Shown here one piece after another: positions 60,656-64,000 of a stretch of 64,000 bases of DNA. The DNA lies in contig NZ_JANGCG010000008.1 in NCBI RefSeq assembly GCF_024462815.1, positions 62,001-126,000 of the forward strand, read 5' to 3'. Origin of the DNA: Gemmiger formicilis. Its GTDB lineage: Bacteria > Bacillota > Clostridia > Oscillospirales > Ruminococcaceae. Position numbers and translations under genes: made by a program. Every line of letters starts with the position of its first letter. The first letter of the stretch is position 1. Under the pieces are notes generated by a model that was not told the DNA's origin, did no database searches, and saw nothing but the letters and a program-made list of their open reading frames with translations.

Positions 60656-61767
60656 TTCGCAGCACCTCCCTTTTCCTTACGGCCCGAGACCAGCTTGGCA
60701 ATCACGCCGCGCATCAGCAGTGCAAAGGCTGCCAGATAGATGATAACGGCAATGACGATGTCGATGGTCTCCGACGAGAAGGCGGGCTGCATGGCGGCAC
60801 CGCCGACCTGAATGTAGCTGATGAACAGCGCGGAGAAAATCGTGCCGATGGGGTTGGAGCTGGCCAGCAGGGCGACCGGGATACCGTTGAAGCCCATGCT
60901 CAGGATGGATTTTTCCAGCACGTACTGGCCGGTACCGGCCAGATAGTAGATGCCGCCGCCGATGCCGGACAGCGCGCCGGAGATAACCATGGAAAGCACG
61001 ATGTTGCGCTTGGAATTGATACCCGCGTACTGGGCGGCGTCACGGCTGAGACCGCAGGCCTTCAGCTCATAGCCGAAGGTGGTCTTTTGCAGGATGACCC
61101 AGACGAGGATGGCGAACAGAATGGTGATGATGATGGAAATGTTAATCCAGCTGGAATTGCCGAACAGCCCGGCCAGCGGGCCCTTGGGCAGGATGGCGCC
61201 GGGGTTGGCGGCGCTCAGCGCAGCGGTACGGTCCGAGTTGGACGCGCCCCAGCCGGAAGCCAGCATCATGGGCATATTGGCCAGCAGCAGGTTGACGAGG
61301 TACATACCAATCCAGTTGAACATAATGGCGGTAATAACCTCATTGACGTTGAAGTATGCCTTGAACAGACCCGGGAAAATGCCCCAGATGGCACCGCCCA
61401 CCGCGCCAGCCAGCAGGCAGACGAACCACGGCAGCTGGAACTGAATGGCGCACAGCAGCGAGAAAAACGCGCCCATTGTGTACTGGCCGGACGCACCGAT
61501 GTTGAACAGGCCCGTCTTGAAGGCAAAGCCCACAGACAGTCCGCACATCATCAGGGGCGCGGACTGATACAGCACCTTGCCCAGCTTGTCCATACTGGAA
61601 AAGCCGGTGGTCAGCATAGCGCGCATACCGTTCACGGATTCGCCGGGGTTCAGAAGAACCAGCAACACAAAGCCCAGCACCAGACCGATGACGATGAACA
61701 AAAGGCTTGCCAGAACGCCTACAACGGCGGGACGCTGCAAAAGCGGCTGTTTATTCTGTTTGCTCAT
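60652..61767 (-). CDS. nupP: Nucleoside ABC transporter permease, NupP-like
   Basis: 371 aa, first permease of the importer. SVGFAFKTGLFNIGASGQYTMGAF and ELKACGLSRDAAQYAGINSKRNIVLSMVISGALSGIGGG are typical of NupP. It overlaps nupO and nupQ by four bases on each side, so the three genes are tightly coupled. Confidence 0.9.
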   Translation of the reverse strand: MSKQNKQPLLQRPAVVGVLASLLFIVIGLVLGFVLLVLLNPGESVNGMRAMLTTGFSSMDKLGKVLYQSAPLMMCGLSVGFAFKTGLFNIGASGQYTMGAFFSLLCAIQFQLPWFVCLLAGAVGGAIWGIFPGLFKAYFNVNEVITAIMFNWIGMYLVNLLLANMPMMLASGWGASNSDRTAALSAANPGAILPKGPLAGLFGNSSWINISIIITILFAILVWVILQKTTFGYELKACGLSRDAAQYAGINSKRNIVLSMVISGALSGIGGGIYYLAGTGQYVLEKSILSMGFNGIPVALLASSNPIGTIFSALFISYIQVGGAAMQPAFSSETIDIVIAVIIYLAAFALLMRGVIAKLVSGRKEKGGAAK

Positions 61768-63302
61768 GCTTTCGCCTCCCCTTGCTTTCTGGCACCTGCC
61801 ATGTACAGGCCCAGCTCCTCCACGGTGGTCTTGCGCGGGTCAAACTCGCCCACAAGCTCACCTTCGTAAATAACCAGAATACGGTCGGACAGGTTCATAA
61901 CCTCGTCCAGCTCCAGGCTGACCAGCAGCACTGCACGGCCCTTGTCGCGCTCGGCCACAATCTGCTTGTGGATATACTCGATAGCGCCGACGTCCAGACC
62001 GCGGGTGGGCTGCACAGCCACCAGCAGTTCCGGCTCCTTATCGACCTCGCGGGCGATGATGGCCTTCTGCTGGTTGCCGCCGGACATACTGCGGGCGATG
62101 GTCGCAGGGCCCTGACCGCTGCGGACATCGTACTGCGCAATCAGGCGCTCGGCATAGTCCATCACAGCGTCCTGCTTGATGAAGCCGTGGTTCTGGAACT
62201 CCGGCTGCCAGTAGCGCTGCAGCACCATATTGTCCGCCAGCGTGTAATCCAGCACCAGACCGTGCTTGTGGCGGTCCTCCGGGATGTGGCTCATACCGGC
62301 TTTGGAGCGCTCACGGATGGTGGCGTTCGTAATGTCCTTGCCCTCAATCTTAATCGTACCGCCGGTCGGCTTTTCCAGACCCGTGATGCCGTAAATCAGC
62401 TCACTCTGGCCGTTGCCGTCAATACCGGCAATGCAGACGATTTCGCCCGCACGGACATTGAAGCTGACACCGCGGACAGCGTTATTCTTGTGTACCTTGC
62501 TGGGCACAACGAGGTTTTCGACCTCCAGAATCGGCTTGCCGGGCTCACAGGGCTTCTTCTCCACCGCAAACTGCACGTTGCGGCCGACCATCATCTTGGA
62601 CAGCTCTTCCTTGGTGGTATCCTTGATATCCACCGTGCCGATGTACTTGCCCTTGCGCAGGACCGTGCAGCGGTCAGAGACAGCCATAATTTCGTTCAGC
62701 TTGTGGGTGATGAAAAGGATGCTCTTGCCCTCGGCCTTGAAGCCGCGCATAATCTCCATCAGCTCATCAATCTCTTGCGGGGTCAGAACCGCCGTAGGCT
62801 CGTCAAAAATCAGGATTTCATTGTCGCGGTACAGCATCTTCAGGATTTCAACGCGCTGCTGCATACCGACAGAGATATCGCTGACCAGCGCATCGGGGTC
62901 AACCTTCAGGCCGTATTTCTCGCTCAGGGCCATGACCTTTTTGCGGGCCGCTTCCTTCTGCAGGAAGCCATGCTTGGTATCCTCCACGCCGAGGATGATA
63001 TTATCCAGAACGGTGAAGCACTCCACCAGCTTGAAATGCTGGTGCACCATGCCGATGCCCAGTGCGTTGGCATCGTTGGGGTTGTTGATTTTGACTTCTT
63101 TTCCGTTCTTTCTGATAGTGCCCTTCTCCGGCTGATACAGACCGAACAGCACACTCATCAAGGTGGATTTACCGGCGCCGTTTTCGCCCAGCAGGGCATG
63201 GATCTCACCCTTGCGCAACTGCAGGGTGATATCGTCATTTGCTTTGATGCCGGGAAATTCCTTGGTGATGTGCAGCATTTCGATGACATAATTATCTGCC
63301 AA
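61764..63302 (-). CDS. nupO: Nucleoside ABC transporter double ATP-binding protein, NupO-like
   Basis: 512 aa with two ABC domains. The first has [30 protein letters not shown] and FDEPTAVLTPQE; the second has GIDGNGQSEL, MSGGNQQKAIIAREV and QPTRGLDVGA. The start is TTG: it matches the family N-terminus (MADNYVIEMLHITKEFPGIKAND) and AAAGGGG lies 10 bases upstream. Upstream ATG would read through the operator. The promoter and operator lie just before it. Confidence 0.9.
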   Translation of the reverse strand: MADNYVIEMLHITKEFPGIKANDDITLQLRKGEIHALLGENGAGKSTLMSVLFGLYQPEKGTIRKNGKEVKINNPNDANALGIGMVHQHFKLVECFTVLDNIILGVEDTKHGFLQKEAARKKVMALSEKYGLKVDPDALVSDISVGMQQRVEILKMLYRDNEILIFDEPTAVLTPQEIDELMEIMRGFKAEGKSILFITHKLNEIMAVSDRCTVLRKGKYIGTVDIKDTTKEELSKMMVGRNVQFAVEKKPCEPGKPILEVENLVVPSKVHKNNAVRGVSFNVRAGEIVCIAGIDGNGQSELIYGITGLEKPTGGTIKIEGKDITNATIRERSKAGMSHIPEDRHKHGLVLDYTLADNMVLQRYWQPEFQNHGFIKQDAVMDYAERLIAQYDVRSGQGPATIARSMSGGNQQKAIIAREVDKEPELLVAVQPTRGLDVGAIEYIHKQIVAERDKGRAVLLVSLELDEVMNLSDRILVIYEGELVGEFDPRKTTVEELGLYMAGARKQGEAKA

Positions 63303-63323
63303 TCGTTGCACGCCCCTTTCCAA

Positions 63324-63342
63324 TGTGTACCGCTTGTACACA
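63324..63342. promoter_or_regulatory. Operator palindrome before nupO
   Basis: TGTGTAC-CGCTT-GTACACA, perfect 7-base arms with a 5-base centre, sits between the -10 and the start of nupO, about 10-30 bases after the transcription start. A repressor bound here would block transcription. Its owner is not in the window. Confidence 0.6.
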
Positions 63343-63356
63343 AATTCTTACTCTAT

Positions 63357-63385
63357 ATTATACAGAAAAACTCTGCTGTGCACAA
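63357..63385 (-). promoter_or_regulatory. nupO: Promoter of nupOPQ-pdp
   Basis: Minus strand TTGTGC (63380-63385), 17 bases, TATAAT (63357-63362). Confidence 0.7.
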
Positions 63386-63428
63386 GAGAATCTGCGCAAA
63401 AAGTCGTCAGAATTTGTAGAAAACCAAC

Positions 63429-63461
63429 AAAAACCGCCCCGTGCGGTAAGGCACAGGGCGG
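63429..63461 (-). terminator. Terminator after the BMP-family gene
   Basis: CCGCCC (63434-63439) pairs with GGGCGG (63456-63461), one mismatch, then GTGC with GCAC; T5 follows on the minus strand. Confidence 0.75.
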
Positions 63462-63484
63462 CCAAAAGTCATACTTTTAAGCTA

Positions 63485-64000
63485 TCAGCTCTGATAGTCA
63501 ACGGTCACATTGGTGACGGCGGGATGTACATCGACGTCAAAGCTGTCGTCAATGACCAGAGAGCCGTCCACAATGGCAGCATACATAGTGTCGTACTGCT
63601 CCTGGGTGAACTTGGTGAACTTGCTGGTGCTCATGGGCAGGCCAACGCAGTTCTCAGCAGCGCCCAGCTTGGTCTCCTTGCCGGAGTAGGTCTCGCTGAA
63701 CTTCCAGCCGTTGTTCATAGCATCGGTCAGAGCCTCGTTGACGGACTCAGCCAGACCCTTCATAGCGGAGGTGACAACGGTGTCGAACTGACCGGACTGG
63801 TCAACGTCAACGCCAATCATCTTGCCGCCGTTGGCCTGTGCAGCTGCATCGCAGTTCTGGCAGACGGGGCCGCCGCAGGCAAAGACAACCTCGGTACCCT
63901 CAGAGTACCAGCCGTCCATCTTGTTCTTGACCTCATCGGTAGCAGCGAAGCCGCCGGAGTACCAGTACTTGATGTTGACATCGTCAGCGCCAATCTCCTT
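63485..64000 (-). CDS. BMP-family nucleoside-binding protein, C-terminal part
   Basis: The frame is open to the right edge of the window; 171 C-terminal residues are visible. IKYWYSGGFAATDEVKNKMDGWYSEGTEVVFACGG and IGVDVDQSGQF are close to BmpA/Med/NupN lipoproteins, receptors for nucleosides. The signal peptide and lipobox lie outside. It is the binding protein for nupOPQ, separated from them by a terminator and a fresh promoter, so it is expressed separately and probably at a higher level. Confidence 0.9.
   Translation of the reverse strand, partial: KEIGADDVNIKYWYSGGFAATDEVKNKMDGWYSEGTEVVFACGGPVCQNCDAAAQANGGKMIGVDVDQSGQFDTVVTSAMKGLAESVNEALTDAMNNGWKFSETYSGKETKLGAAENCVGLPMSTSKFTKFTQEQYDTMYAAIVDGSLVIDDSFDVDVHPAVTNVTVDYQS

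Overview
The window looks like a chromosomal segment of a GC-rich, low-oxygen Firmicute. The gene content points to Clostridia, probably the Oscillospiraceae/Ruminococcaceae group around Faecalibacterium, Subdoligranulum and Gemmiger; this placement is inferred from the set of genes and was not checked by a search. Supporting signs are HPr with both His15 and Ser46, the yabP-yabQ-divIC cluster, HemZ, XpaC, CdaA/CdaR, many binding-protein ABC importers with Ala/Ser/Glu-rich lipoprotein linkers, and strong AGGAGG-type ribosome binding sites. I see no phage, transposase, integrase or CRISPR array. The only mobile-looking material is short GC-rich palindromic intergenic repeats near 541-690, 6630-6699 and 58056-58195.

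Layout. 1-430: end of an ABC-2 permease. 737-5661 (-): complete branched-chain amino acid importer livJ-H-M-G-F. 5961-6536 (+): xanthine phosphoribosyltransferase. 6773-8781 (-): tsf, rpsB and a tRNA-Ala(GGC) with a consensus promoter. 8895-10787: Bax-inhibitor-1 protein and, divergently, hemW. 10876-13260 (-): an SsuABC/TauABC-like importer, divergent from a Crp/Fnr-type regulator (13372-14064) with a perfect palindrome between them; a bactoprenol-sugar transferase and a flavin reductase follow. 15707-23791 (-): a sugar-import and sensing block. A response regulator, a sensor kinase and a sugar-binding lipoprotein lie upstream of mglB-mglA-mglC and a small membrane protein, resembling XylFII-LytS-YesN type systems. 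23835-26015 (-): uvrC and HPr. 26265-30435 (-): the classic ylxM-ffh-rpsP-khpA-rimM-trmD operon, with trmD fused to a GNAT acetyltransferase. 30660-33023 (+): a divergent cysteine-synthase-like enzyme and an SH3b/WG-repeat lipoprotein. 33067-38805 (-): NYN-LOTUS protein, rRNA methyltransferase, yabR, divIC, yabQ, yabP, rqcP, HU, mazG and a zinc-ribbon protein. 38939-52852 (-): a long run of ispDF, cdaA, cdaR, a flavoprotein, xpaC, recJ, rel, dtd, an MBL hydrolase, hemZ and a uridine-kinase-like enzyme. 52964-57594: a two-component system divergent from a three-gene lantibiotic-immunity-type ABC transporter. 57663-58055: a small unknown gene. 58270-64000 (-): a nucleoside salvage operon (BMP-family binding protein, NupO/P/Q-like transporter, pyrimidine-nucleoside phosphorylase).

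The most striking points are: the bifunctional (p)ppGpp enzyme gene is broken by a perfect 10-bp tandem duplication (42898-42917), which would leave an enzyme with catalytic domains but no C-terminal regulatory domains; a TrmD-GNAT fusion; an IspD-IspF fusion that still carries a good internal ribosome binding site for IspF; a sugar-sensing binding protein/kinase/regulator module next to the importer it probably controls; a possible translational switch in the leader of the signal-recognition-particle operon; and phased TTAAGC repeats in front of the peptide-resistance transporter. Intra-operon terminators after livJ, mglB and the BMP gene explain how the binding proteins can be made in excess over their transporters.
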